Below, piece after piece: positions 10,747 through 23,350 of a stretch of DNA of 64,000 nt. Where the stretch lies: positions 62,001-126,000 of the forward strand of contig VNWV01000013.1 of NCBI GenBank assembly GCA_009801085.1. Reading direction: 5' to 3'. Both the position numbers and the translations under genes were made by a program. The stretch's first letter is position 1; every line of letters starts with the position of its first letter. Under the pieces are notes generated by a model, which saw nothing but the letters and a program-made list of their open reading frames with translations, was not told the DNA's origin and did no database searches. The DNA comes from Lasiodiplodia sp. COLG20 (taxonomy: Eukaryota > Ascomycota > Dothideomycetes > Botryosphaeriales > Botryosphaeriaceae).

Positions 10747-11905
10747 TCAAAGATATTCTGCACAGATAACCTCGCCACCCAGATCCATTACGTCGCCAAC
10801 AGTCACGTTAGGAATGAGGCCAGCCATCCAAAGATTGTGGTTCAACGTCGTGACATTCCCACCGTCTCCGAAGTAATCCGTCATAGATGCGGGCGGAGAG
10901 GTGAAGTTATTGACAGACAGGAACTCATCGGTAGGTATATTCTGGCCGGCGATGTCGTACAGGCGGCTGGACAAGTTGGCCGACTGCCATTCCCACCACA
11001 GCCTGTCGAGATTCGCATGATGAAGAAAGAAGATACTGTCTGTATCGCAATCAGCGGGCGCTTGGTCTACCTCCCAAGAGCAACATTACCTCCGGGGCTC
11101 AGAATGGCATCTTGCATGGTTCCACCGATGCCGGCGTGTGCCGAGCCGTGGGGCTGTGTGGCCCAGCAATCCCAGGCGACCGAGTAGTTGGTCATGGCGA
11201 AGCATTCATCCAGGTAGGTCTGGTTGGCTCCGGTGAATATATCAGCAATGAAATCGCGGCTGAGGCAGTACGGAGTGTTGTTTGTCGCCGGCGAGATGTT
11301 GAGGGTGTGGTTTGCGAAGGGTCCATCGACGACACAACCGTCATCTCCAACACCGTTGCCGCCGAAACCCGTGTCTGCATCCCACACAATGGATGCAGTC
11401 AGGTTGTTTGCATCCTCGACTTCATACCAATACCTGAACTCTGTCAGTCAAGAAGTGCCAGCGCGAGCTGAGTCCTTACGGCTGGTATCCAGTATAATTG
11501 CACTCGGTTCTCAAGAGATGTTCGTGTAGGTGCACGTAGTAGCGGTGCCACGGAAGGAATCCGCCCTGTATCAATGAGCTTCCAGACACGCGATTTGTCA
11601 ATTTTACTCACCACTCCGTGGATTACGTTGGACTGGACTACATGAACCCAGTGGAGCTCATCCCATCGATTCTTGGCCCCTTCCAACCCCGCCTTTGGTG
11701 GAGAGGACATCAGGCAAAGTTCCGCATAAATGTATGCATGTCTTTCCGCGATGGTAAGGTTGTGCCTGCGTTTTATTAGCTCGTGATTTCTTTTTACCAG
11801 TTTCAACACTCACCAGGCCTTGCGCTGGGCTTTTGTCGTGCAAATGCTCCCAGCTGCAAGGGATGCGGAAAGTAAAATGCCCACAACCTGTTTCAGAAAC
11901 ATCAT
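10747..11905 (-). CDS. Secreted short tyrosinase (type-3 copper oxidase)
   Basis: Five exons (11814..11905, 11612..11765, 11480..11565, 11090..11433, 10747..11039) joined by 46-50-nt introns give 322 residues. The first 18-20 residues are a signal peptide (MMFLKQVVGILLSASLAAG). The copper-A site reads NVIHG...FLPWHRYY...LHEHLL, with His80, His89 and His98 at the 9-residue spacing of tyrosinases. The copper-B site reads PHGSAHAGIGG, then SPGDSIFFLHHANLDRLWWEW. Tyrosinases oxidise phenols and catechols to quinones in melanin or phenol metabolism. This is the short class without the C-terminal lid domain, and with the signal peptide and several NxT/S sites it is probably extracellular. The neighbours are a secreted intradiol dioxygenase and a peptide transporter. 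Splice sites are strong and the frame closes exactly. Confidence 0.93.
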
Positions 11906-13496
11906 CTTGGTCGGAATGAGGATGGTTTGCTGCAGAAAGCAAACGACAAGGCACGCCCTCTTTAAATATCGATCTGATTGGAATCTCCTATCCCTTTTGC
12001 TGGCTGCAGCTACAGCAACAGAGAGAGAACATTGCCTTGAGTGACGCGTAACTGCATTCTTGCAAGGAAGAGCGGTATGCTGTTGTATCCTCTACTAAGA
12101 CGAACAGCTACTTCTCGAACCGTGCATCTGGTCAGGCCGGACTTCAAGATGCCGGGAGCCTCTGAATTAGGTAAGCAAAATGGAAATGGGTTTCCTGAAC
12201 AGGTTGAAACCTGGTAGAGAGTGTAGAAGTGGACGCGTGTTTGAATTGCGCACCGCTGTGGGAGTTGATCGGATCTCGGTCTTTAACATGCGATGAGACT
12301 ATCATCTGTGAAGATCTCTCTTGGCAAGATCTGTGTGAGCACCGTATACCGTATGTACTGCCATGTTTGTGAAGCGGCGGGATCACGGTCTTGGCTCGTG
12401 CCCAATGCGGACACTTACGCGGACAGCTTACGACTTTTCAGCACTGGCCATGCGGGGGACAGCCTCCGCTAGTTGGATGGAAAACGGTGTTACAAGCTCA
12501 ACAATATGGATAGAATGTTTGAATTCAAGCTAGGAGCGTAGAGTAGTATTCATATCGTGTGCCGCCCATTCAGCATTCAATTCAGATCCCGCAAACACCT
12601 CCCACAATACGATGCGATGACTTTTTCAACAAATTTGGCCGGTAGTAAATTAAGCAAGGGCCCAAACTATGTTGTATTCGCATGTATTCCCTGCAGATTT
12701 CGACACATGCAACCAATCAGCGATTTGGTAATCAGCACCTTCGAGCTCGTGTACTAGTATGCGCTTTTTTACGCTATGATAGATTCAGTAGCATTGGGTA
12801 GATCCGCTACCCCTGATGCCCACACATTGACCAATCATATATTTGCCAAGAATGCTGACGACGAGATATGCTTTCCGGTTCCAAGGTGCAGTTTATCAGA
12901 CTGCCGGCTCAATATTCCGCTCAACAACTACTGTTGCGTGCCAGCAGGGGACTTCGCCATTTCACACAGTACTCTTTTTCAAGAGCTTAAGACGGAGTAA
13001 CTACTATGGAGTACTCTAAGAAGCCTGAGGTGTTTACAGAAGACCTACATCTTTGATGAAACATGTAGGTTTTCCCGATCCTTCACCCTCAGGCCTTTCG
13101 TCCGCCGATCAAGGCCGCGTGTTTTACTGTCTTTCTCCCGGGTACCTGATAGATTGCATGCTGTACTGCGGATCTCATAGCTTTAGCTTACTCCACTATT
13201 GGACACAATCCGAGAGACACGAATGAACTCCGTAAGCATACGCCATACCGCCATCTTTGCTTCCCCGCGAACGTTTCGAAACCGTCTATGCTTTCTCGAC
13301 AACTCTCTACCCTAAGTAAAAGGCTTACGTGTTGTGCATCTCAACCCCGCTCATTGGATGTCAAGGCATTAACATGAACGTATACTACAAGAGTTCAGCC
13401 GCAGAAGATGTATATAAGTTGTCATACTTGGTCTTTTCATCCACAGCAAACCACATTCTCTTCCTTCGCCCCCAATTAATCAACTTTCACTTCGAA
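11906..13496. other. 1.6-kb divergent intergenic region, tyrosinase / dioxygenase
   Basis: Separates two divergently transcribed genes for secreted phenol-active enzymes, so it holds both promoters. No convincing coding sequence, repeat or RNA gene. Short frames near 12557 and 12776 have no coding features. Confidence 0.55.
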
Positions 13497-14688
13497 ATGG
13501 TCAATATGAAGCTCTTCGGTGCTACGGCGCTGTCTCTCCTCAGTACCACTGACGTTATGGCCCACCCGGGACACAACCACAAAGCTGAGGCTGTCCAGCG
13601 CAGAGCTGCCGTGGCCAACATGAGCAAGCGCTCACTTTCGCACTGTCAAGAAAAGTTAGCCGCTCGCGGCGTCGAAGCCAAAAACGTCCAGCGTCGCCAT
13701 GCCATGCATCAGCAGCTCCGCAAGACAGCCCTGGCCAAGCGCGACTTCGACACGGTTCTGAACACCACCCACCACTCCGACCTCACCGGAATCACGCCCA
13801 GCACCGACCCAGCCACGCTCTTCGTGGGGAACAACTCCTGCATCCTCGCGCCTGAGACGACCGAGGGCCCCTACTGTAAGTACGAGTAAACCCCTTCAGG
13901 CCCAACGCATCACTGACAACCCCCAAAGATGTAGTCGGCGAGCTCTTCCGCTTCAACGTCACCGACGACATGGCCGGCGTCCCGCTCTACATGGACATTC
14001 AGCTCATCAACACGAACACCTGCGAGCCCCTCCCGGGCGTCGCCCTCGATTTCTGGTCCGCCAGCCGTCCCCCACCCCCCACGCTAACTCACGCTCCTCC
14101 AGGCACTGCAACGCCACAGGCGTCTACTCAGGCGTCTCCGCCAGCGGCAACGGCGACTCCGACAGCGACACGACGAACCTGAACGCCACCTACGGCCGCG
14201 GCATCCAAGCAACCGACGCCGACGGCTCCCTGCAGTTCCAGTCCATCTTCCCGGGCCACTACACGGGGCGCACGACGCACATCCACATCGCGGCGCACGC
14301 AGCGGGCACGTGGTCGCTGCTGCCGAACGGCACGATCACGGGCGGCGACAGCACGGCGCATGTGGGGCAGCTGTTCTTCGATCAGGACTTGATTTATGCG
14401 GTCGAGGCCGTCGCGCCGTACAGCTCCAACGAGCAGACGTTGACGCTGAATGAGGAGGATGATATCATGGAAGGCGAGGCGGAGGACGTCGATCCGGTGG
14501 CGGAGTACGTCTTGCTGGGCGACTCGGTTGCGGATGGCATTTTCAGCTGGATTGCGGTCGGGATCGATCCGTCGGCTACCTATACCGTTACGCCGGCTGC
14601 GTACTACTCGGCTGATGGTGGCTATGCGAATGCGGATGGGCCGGGTGCGGGGGGCGCTCCGCCGAGCGAGGCGTCTGGTTCGGCGTGA
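13497..14688 (+). CDS. Secreted intradiol ring-cleavage dioxygenase-like protein
   Basis: Exons 13497..13875, 13929..14055 and 14103..14688 give 363 residues. The second intron uses a GTCCGC donor. The N-terminus is a signal peptide (MKLFGATALSLLSTTDVMA) followed by a His-rich start of the mature chain (HPGHNH). The catalytic core has the hallmarks of the intradiol family: EGPYYV around Tyr126-127, PLPGVALDFWHCNATGVYS, and the iron-binding H-x-H in GRTTHIHIAAH. Intradiol enzymes use Fe(III) to open catechol rings. The secreted fungal branch has few tested substrates. Adjacent, divergently transcribed tyrosinase suggests joint processing of phenolic compounds outside the cell. Two start Met codons lie 9 bases apart (13497 and 13506); either keeps the signal peptide. 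Confidence 0.9.
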
Positions 14689-14895
14689 GGTGCGAACTCC
14701 AGTTGAGTCGACGGTCACCTGTTTTGATGGCTTGGTAGAGGGATCTCCGGGATTGAGGTCAGTTATTTGTTCAAACTTGCTTTGTCATGTAAATAGATTG
14801 CGAACGAATGTTGTCACTACAAGTACGGCATCAAAAGGTCATCATTCATCTCGATTTCGTGATGTTCGTGACTAGACATATTTCCCCACCCTCTT

Positions 14896-17800
14896 TCAGT
14901 GAAACTGCCCAATCCTCGGCCCGAAGTACTCCCCATCCGCCACCGTGTACCTCGTGCAAGCATCGCCCTCGCAGCCCTGGAATGAGACGCTGTTGCCCCA
15001 CCACTCAAGCGACACAGACGACCACTGCAACGCAAAGAAAATGACGATAGCAGCAATGGCAATAGCGGCCGAGAAGGCGGCGGAAACAACGTAGTTGTAC
15101 TTGGACCAGAAGGCCGTGTACCGCGTCTTGAGGTAGACGTGTGAAAGCCACGCTACTGGCACGGTGGGCCACATGTAGCTGACGTTGTACTGAAATGCAG
15201 ACTCATCGTTAGTTCACTCAGATCGTCACAGAGTTGGCTTTCGGACGGAGGAGGCAAGGGGGTTCCACGTACCGGCGCCCACTGAATGGGCCCGTTGAAG
15301 ATGCAGACAGGATGAATGAAACGCAGCCAGTGTGTCTTGGGCCACTTCTTCCTGGCATAGTAGACGAGGATGGGCAGGAAGAAGCCGATCGGGAAGCCGA
15401 TCAGAAGCCAGGTGTACTGGCCGCCCTTTCCGAAGACTTTGATCGGGCCGATGGTGCCCCAGAGAACAGCAGCTGTGGAGAGATGGTCAGCACTCGCTCG
15501 GTCAAGCGGCATATTTCAAAGAGAAGCTAATTTCTTACCAGTGAAGAAGGTGTTGATGCCTGGACAGGTGAAGTGGTTGGCCTGGTAGCTCTCGCAGACG
15601 TCGGTTATGTTGTTCATCTGGAAGTTCATGACGGCTGTGCAGATGAAGCTCGAGACGAGGGTGCCGACGATCTGTGCCCAGAAGGTGTGGCGGGGTGGGA
15701 TCTTCACGTAGTGGGCCATCTTGAGGTCGTTGCAGAAGCGAAGTGCGTGAGCGCAGGTGACATATCTGGCGGCGTTGTAAGCTTCAAATACTTTAGTGCT
15801 GTTATCGGCAGTGGTACATACCCGAAAGACTTGAAATAGTTCATGGCCAGAGCGTTTCCAGCAACCCAGGATCCGCCAATGAACTCGGCCAGCACATTCA
15901 ACGTAACCTCCAGACCGGTGATGGCGAAGATGAGGCCGACAGGAATGACGAAGACGAGACAAAGAGCCAAACCGTAAAACACAACGCCGACGGTTGTGTA
16001 CGTATCCCATCCAGCCACACCACCGATTGAGCATCCGACGGCAAACAGCAGTACGGCAAGATACCACCACTCGGAGACCTCCGGGTAGGCCGACATCAAT
16101 CTGTTGTGGACGTCCTGGTATGCCGTCTTCTCGCCGCGTTTGAACATGCCCTTCAGGCCCATCCAGATCTCATGGCGATGCCACAGATAGGCGTACGATA
16201 TCGTGGCTGCGTAGATGGAAAAGAAGGCAAGATACTTGATCAAACTCGAAGCCGACATGAGCGCCGGAGAGTAGTTCTCGTATTTGCTGGCATCGAACAT
16301 ACCGCGCTCATCAATGGCTCGGCTGATGTTGTATTCCTGGCCCGTGTTGTCCCAAATTCTGTTCGAGTTGATCGGCAAGTATCCTGTGTTCCAGATATTG
16401 GTGTACCACATGCCCAGAACGACGGGTACCGTCGCGAGCATTCCGCCCAGTTGGTTAGCCCAGTAGAAAAAGCTCAAGACCAGCGGAGAGTTGCCCTCGA
16501 TGAATAGGAGCGTATTCCAGTCAAAAGTCGGGATGGGGTTGATGCCGAGGCCGTTGACCATGCCGGTAACAGTGTTGAGGTTGAGGTTGTCGGGCGCAAT
16601 CCAGGACATCCAGTTGAAGTAGCTCAGCGCTTGGAAGATGTAGTTGGGGAACCAGAAGTAGCAGAACATGCCGGCGAAACATATGAGAAAGCACCTCAGG
16701 CGGGAGGCCGCAAACACGCGCCTGAATGGGCCCGTGACGGGCATGTTCTTCTCTGTAATGTCGAGTCAGTAACTTCGCACCGTGGAAGTTTCACAGAACC
16801 ATCGGAGAAGCTGACCATCATGGAAAGACGCGTTCAAGGCAATGGTGACCAATGAAGATGGCCAGACGCAATGCGCCGGGTACACCAGGAAGCGCCTGCA
16901 GATTCCTGCGACGCCGTAGCCGATGTAGTTGGTACCCAATGCAATGAGGATCTGGTACAGGAAATTGCCGGCGTAGCTTTGATTGAAGAACCTGGGTAGG
17001 TATTGACTCCAGACTTGAAGTTGTCAGTACGGTGTAGCAAATAGTGGTGGGAGTCGATACTTACTGACGTAGTTGGTGTAGGGCACATTAAACCCAACGT
17101 TTGCCATGATGGTGATAAGCATGTGCTCCTTCTTGGAAAAACGGCCGGGGTTGAGGCTGAGTTCGTTGCCGAAAAATCGAAAGCGCCAATCAGGCAGGAA
17201 CCTTTCCCAAGCCTTACCCAGTGGGACTACCGCTCATAAGTCAACGGTACATGCGCGTCTGGGATTCGCTTACAAGCAAGCAGTTGAGCAACATTTGCTT
17301 CAATGTTGATGGTAGGCTGACGAATGCTGAATAACTGGTTCACAAACGCGCCTGCAATGACGAAAAAGATGCCGATAGTCCAAGACCGGATTGTAGACTA
17401 TGTCGAGTCAGCGTGCATTCGAACCTGTGACTGCGGGGATGCTTACGCTAGGCACGGACGTATCATCCGTATTATCCACAACAGCGCGGACCTCGGCGTA
17501 AGGACTAACCAAGATTAGCAAGCACTCTAATGATCCTTCCACACATCCCGACCAACCTGTTGTTATAGATCAGAGCAGCCTCAATCTTCATCTCGTGGAT
17601 GAGCTTTTCGTGCGCATCGGGGTTTGAGAAGATGTCGTTGTTGCCGAGGAACTCCTTCATTTTCTCCAGTACGGCGACGGGGAAGTTTTGGTCGTTCTCG
17701 TGGATTTTGACGACTTGTTCGAAGATCTGCATCGCCCCCAAGTAAGCACCACAACCACGACGCTGCAAGTACGCGTACTTCTCACCTTTCGCACATCTTC

Positions 17801-18042
17801 CAAGCTGAGCGTCCTGGCGTACTCTTCCGCGATGGCCAGGTCATCTCCTGTGATGTTCAGATCCGTCTCAACCTGGTTGGCGTCGAGTTCCACAGCTGCC
17901 GTAGTAAACTTTGCCTCGTGAGCTTGTCGTACGTGCAAGGAACCATTGGTGTCCGGCGGCATACAATTGGGTCTTTCCCTCCACTCTCGTATGCGGGGGC
18001 GTCTAGACCTCCCGCATCTCTTTTCTCGTTCGTGTCCGCCAT
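14896..18042 (-). CDS. Oligopeptide transporter, OPT family
   Basis: Eleven exons (17965..18042, 17786..17908, 17557..17726, 17447..17504, 17274..17397, 17226..17064+1 i.e. 17065..17226, 16816..17013, 15822..16752, 15539..15765, 15273..15472, 14896..15189) close into 854 residues. Family signatures are plentiful: NNSPYAEVRAVVD, TIRSWTIG, NPGRFSKKEH, TNYVIWSQYLPRFFNQSYA, FFLVY-type loops, NYIFQALSYFNWMSWIAP and IPPRHTFWAQ. OPT proteins have about 12-16 membrane helices and import small peptides, glutathione derivatives or metal chelates with protons across the plasma membrane. The 3' end lies only 207 bp from the dioxygenase stop, so the two genes converge. The first intron (56 nt) has two possible acceptors; the one used keeps the frame. 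Confidence 0.93.
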
Positions 18043-21000
18043 GTGGGGTTGACGGTCACCCGGACGCGGGTGAGCGGGATCTCAAAAGGGCAAGGATCAA
18101 GTTTGCGGATCGAGAATACCGGCCATGCGAGCGCGCCGCCGGTGTTCGGGGAGGGCAATGTTTTAAGTTTGGCAGCCAAGCATCCTATCGGTATGGCGAG
18201 ACATGGGGCCCAAAGCCAAGAAACGACAAGACATGCACCTCCGCTCCTTATCTCTGGGAAGCAGGTTGTACAGAATCCAAGAGTATAGAGCGCGTCGCTG
18301 GATGTGGCAGGTCACATTGGCCTCAGGAAGAAAATGGTGGCGGTTGTGTGGGGAACGTGCGGCGTGCTTCCGCTGCAATATTCGAGCAGAATGGTGCGAT
18401 AAGGCCCATACTTTGGAATGTCGCAGAGTCAGACATGAACACGGCAGCAGGCACAACAGATGCATCAGGTACTCTACTTAGTTTTGCGTCTAAATGGGAC
18501 TAAAAGGTGCAAGTAATTTACTCAAACCTGTTCAGGAACGACCGTACAACGTGCTACAGTGTTGATAAGGCTTGCTGTCGCAGATTCGAATGGTCTTGGC
18601 ATCTCCCGGGCCGTTGAACTGGAGCAGTCTATCGGCACAACTTTGCCGAGACTTGATTGCATCCGAGTGCGTGACGCGGCCTTCGGCGTGGATGGACCAG
18701 GTGCTCGGAAGATCGCGTGAATGTGCTTCTTCCCACGCGGATGAATTGCTTGTTGCAGCGCGTCGGGGATGATTTGTCTCTTGGCAGCGAACATGTTTCG
18801 GCCAGTCTAGCCCGCAACGGTAACACCTTGTCACACCCTCTCCGCAATATTTTGTAGCCCTATGTTCGAGTATAGTACTATGCTACGGACAGCTTGCATT
18901 CAGCTGAGGATTGATGGATTCTCAGCTCAGCAATAAGGCCAAAAATGCTTCGTCATTATGACTACCATGTCGCATACCCTGACACCTGGTTCCGACAAGC
19001 TGGGATGTTCGCCGCAATGCTTTTTGCACCGAATGAGGGGCAGGAACCACAACCGATTGCCCGCAGATCATGCCCTGTGCGCACCACGCGAAAGTGGGGT
19101 TTGCCATCGCAGTCGACGATGACATGCAAGTAAGCACCTGGGTGGCCTAACGCGGTCAAGTTGTTGACTACAGCTAATTCCTGTTGTGGATCGGAGGACG
19201 AAACATGGCTTCAATCTAGTACTTAAGGACCCGAGTTCGTCCTCGACGCCTTCCAATCATCTCACTAGTCGTCGTTCACAAGTCAATCTCAGCTTGGCCC
19301 ACTTGAAACCTGGTATTCTCAAGTACACCTACAGTAACATCCCACGGTGAGGTGAATCTTGGCATAAGCCACTGCCGGAGAGCCTCCTTGTTTCGGTAGA
19401 AACAGATCTACTGTCAGCCCAACCCTTATCTACCGCTCGGAAGTCGTCGGCTCGGCGGTCACTTGGCATGCGGCCCGATCAAGGTTCAGCAAACGATATC
19501 TCTCCACCATATCGATAGGATACAAACTAACTTGTGGCGACCTGACTCCTGAAACCTTCGGTGCCCCTTCGAGAAGGATTGGTTTGTCTGAGGAACTGAA
19601 TTGGGGTCGGTACTTGTGCTGGTTGTGGAACTATTATGCTTGAGGAAAGGAGGAGGTAAGACAAGGCAAAAATCAGTTATATGGAGAAGAAAATACGGCG
19701 GATGTCTCGGGGAAGAGCAAGGGGACCATGAAGTGGTTGGTTTATGTGCTCATGGTCGACATGAAGATGAAAAAAAGGCTAGCGCATGAAAGGTTAATGG
19801 GACAAGGGTGATTCGAATGGTGCAGCAGAGAGCAAGACTGGGAAAGGGAGGAGCATGAGGACGAGGGAAAGAAGGGTGATGATGAGTTGGCGCGAAACAA
19901 ATTGAAGTCGCAACAGAAAGAGCAGGACATGAACAACGCGGAGCGATAACAGAATCAGCCAAGCCGTATCCGTGGTGTTGCTGATTCAAGCTCGGTGAGG
20001 GGGCCGGTAGACTAACGGGAGAACCTTCCAGCCACGCGCCACGCAAACACCACGACCAAACCTGGTCGCATGACCACGTAACCACCACGACAGACACGCA
20101 GCGGGGGCCGGCAAAATCGACCGAACACGAGGTCCGCTACGTTCGACCTTCCAACGTTCGCGCGCGCACGCACGCGGCCTCGAGCGCAAGCGCTGTCGTC
20201 AGCGCCCCCGTGTTCCAGCAAATGAGCAGAGACGGCCCCCGCGCCCTCAACGTTGAGCCGGCCCAACCACCTCCTGTCATGTCGTCAACATTCCCGGAGC
20301 CAACTCCATCGCCATGGGAAACTCCCACGGTTGCGCAGTTCTCGATGCGTCTGAGACGCCATTTTGCTGGTTCCGAGAGGTTCTCGACCCCTGGAGGAGT
20401 CGGAATGGCGCCAGTGCTGCCGGTTCGTCGCCACGGCTGCCGCCGTCGCCGCGCTAGGCTGCTCCAGACAGCCACCCGGCGCGGCAGTTGCGCAAGCACT
20501 ACGTTGGTGTCTACCAGTGATGCCGGAGATGACTGGATCTACTTTGGTGGTAGTTGCGCCGATTTCTCTGCTTCGCATGATGCGAAGCTTTCGAGGGTTC
20601 ACCGTAACAAGCACCGAGTTGTTTTCTCTAAACTCAGACCATTTCCTTTATGCGGGTCCAGGTATTTTAATTCATCGGGTGAGAGCCGTGTTGAATGGCA
20701 GAAAGAAAGTACCATCCACTTTCAATCCTCTGTTCCCTGACAAGAGACGCCTTGGAGAGATGTATTATCAGTGGCCTAACCAAGGCCCCTACGACGCTAT
20801 CAATGGTGTCAGCTACAATGAACATGGCTTAAACCTAGGCAAAGCACATGTTCAATGATATATCTTCATTGCCGACAAGATGGTTGAAAGCAAAAGCGCA
20901 TATTGAACTTATTCGACAGTGAATGAGACACTTAACCCCACTCTGCTTTTGGTAATCGGCCACAGAATACCATCCAGTATACACCAAGATGTCATCGAGT

Positions 21001-21071
21001 ATGACGGGCTCAAGTCCCTTCTTCTCATTCCAGTTCAATCCGAGCTTATCCGTGAAGGCATCGCATGCTTT
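18043..21071. other. 3-kb gene-poor region
   Basis: From the OPT start to the HET remnant I see no gene I can support. The first few hundred bases must contain the OPT promoter. The longest frame (20210..20740, plus) has no recognisable domain and overlaps similar-sized frames on the other strand. No tRNA or tandem array. Confidence 0.5.
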
Positions 21072-22360
21072 CTAGAGAGTATCCAGCCCTACGGATTCGC
21101 ACATCCCGATCCCGACACGTCGATAGGTACTAAGATCTTCATTATTCCGTTCAAATACTAGAAGGTAGACTTTGCCAAAGCGGTAAGCGCAAACGGGGAA
21201 TAAAAGCAATTCCTTTGCATGTATCGCCTCTGACCTATCAGCAAAGAAACAACAATCCAATATTGCTCTCTTTTTTGGAGCCAGCCAAAGTCGAAGTTTT
21301 CCTTTCGAATACCAGGTCGCCAAAGCCAGTTTACCCAAACACCTGATATGGCCATCCATGACAGTATACTTGGATCCACCGGGAGATGGCGTCACTTCTG
21401 CGTGTAAAACTTGACCAACCTGCATAAGAAGGTTTTGAGGTTCTTTGGGACCACCCAGGATAAATTTATCTTTCACAGAAAGCCATGACCATGACGGAGC
21501 GACGTAGGAATCATGCCGTTTTCCGGGCCGCACCGCCCACCAAGCAAGGTCCATGTGAATGGTTGATCTCCAAAGGCCCGCTAAAAAGTTGTCTGAAGTT
21601 ATCGCCTTATACCTGTCGATGATACCTGTCAACGCAAGAATCCTGTCCGATTCCACCGTGAGACTGGCTCCTGAGTATGCTGCAATGACTCCGTACCATG
21701 CTTTCCTGAAATAAGGCAGATCGAAATTTGGCTTTCTCGCCAGGCTAGAATTGAGACGCTTTGGATTGGAGTCGTGAGACTTATGTTCTGCGAAACCTTC
21801 TGGGAAGCGCTCGGTCGCTCGCAGCTCATTGCATTCCCATGCAACTTGGGAAAGACCAAATTGAAGCATCCAGGCGGCGAGTACTCTCTCTTGTACGACT
21901 CAAGCTCGTTTTTGAAGAGGCGCTGTTTCGAATGTTCGGTCCCATTCGTGCTTGTCAAAGTAGTAAAAGTCCGTCCCAAGACCTCATGGCTCCCCGCCAG
22001 CCCGTGCTTTGAAATTTGAAAAAAACATGAAATACTTCATCAATGTGTTCAATGAAGCAGCCTTGACTTGAATCCGATGCCCCCATTGCTTCGATGTTAC
22101 AAAGCGAGTTGCGATAGACAGAGCACACTGTGTCAGCTTCCTGAGATCCCGCAATATACAGATGAAATCGATCCATATATAACGTTTTCCAAGCCTCCTT
22201 ACCACTTCCAGGTCATCGCGGAATGTTCGAGGTAAATCGCCGAAAGCAATGGAGTTCTGAAACTGGGTATGTGTTCGGCGCGTAAGGTTGATAGGTTAGG
22301 AATCACCCCAACAGTGACTTAGAGTCACGTATTTGACTCCTCGGGCAATCTCATCGCCTT
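21072..22360 (-). pseudogene. HET-domain gene inactivated by stops and frame changes
   Basis: On the minus strand the conserved HET blocks appear in order: GVKYVTLSHCWGDS, PINLTRRTHTQF, DLPRTFRDD, LGKRYIWIDFICI, SVYRNSLCNIEA...DSSQGCF, VVQERVLAAWMLQFGLSQVAWEC, then the C-terminal SDRILALTGI and SWSWLSV region. The reading frame is broken by TAA at 22296..22298 directly after the SHCWGDS block and by TGA at 21900..21902 where relatives have Trp before VVQE. The CNIEA block is in a different frame from the blocks on both sides. The 265-residue open part (21072..21866) could still be translated from an internal Met. A clear pseudogene of the NxCNIAAT-type HET subfamily, different from the HET gene at 1165. 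Confidence 0.85.
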
Positions 22361-23350
22361 CATAACGACGCAAGGTGTCGAGGCCAGGGCCTTTTCCTAA
22401 TTCTAATCATCCTGATGGCCTCCACTGCTTGTCGGAGGCATTACGGCAGTCGGTGTGATGCATTGTGCAATTGTCCATCAACGTGTTCATCAGTTCCTGT
22501 GCTCGTCCAGATTTGTTTGCGGTGTCAAGCTCGCCGGCAAGAATATTCCCATTTTTAACATCTGTCTCCGACTTTTGTTGTTGATATCCCCCTTTTTTCC
22601 GTTCCTCGGTTTGACTTACCTTCTAGTGACATGAAATGAGTTCAGGTTCTTCTCTAGCGCCAAGAGCCGAACCGGCTGAGCCGTACGCAGCATTGATAGC
22701 CAGCGAATTCATGCATAAATTGCGAACGAGTCTGCAACTAGATAGATATTGCAGCATAGAAGCTGAATCGCGGGAAACATTGCTAAAAGTCAGGTCACAG
22801 AACTTGCAAAACCCTCGTCTTGCACCGATTAGAGAGACCGTAAAATCCCCTTACGAGAGAGAATCTCGAAAACCCCTCCCAGCAGGTCCGCACATAAATA
22901 CATAACGTCCCATCGGCCGTCAAAAGAGGTTTTGGTAGGAAGGCTCATATGCCATGTTGCCCAGTACTAATGTATCAAGAAGGGCGGACTTCAAATGTCA
23001 AGAGCAAGAAGGTAGCGAGACGGCTTTATCCTCGGGGCTAGAGTTTGATGCGTTAATAATTAGGCCGGCTTATGGTTACGTACAGGCACACTATTAGTCG
23101 CGTTAGGGCTCGCTCAAGGCAGACGAGTTGGGTTGTCTGTATAATAGAGAAAAATTGTTTAACGAATAAAATGCTACAACATTTAATTACCGCAGGCGCG
23201 CGCTCCTTTGCGTGGAGTGAAAGTTAACTCATACGGGGCGAGGTGAAAAGAGAAAACGGCAATTAGGATCACTTATTACTTGAGCTTCCCTTCTGACACG
23301 AGACGTCCACCTCATATCCATGTTCAACCACTGGAATCGAGGTTCCAGTA
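22361..23350. other. Intergenic, no gene seen
   Basis: Possible remains of the N-terminus of the HET pseudogene lie in the first 100 bases or so. The remainder is AT-rich with short frames only. Confidence 0.5.

Noticed and set aside
20210..20740. 176-codon plus-strand frame in the gene-poor region
   Set aside because: No recognisable domain, overlapped by frames of similar size on the other strand, no convincing start context.
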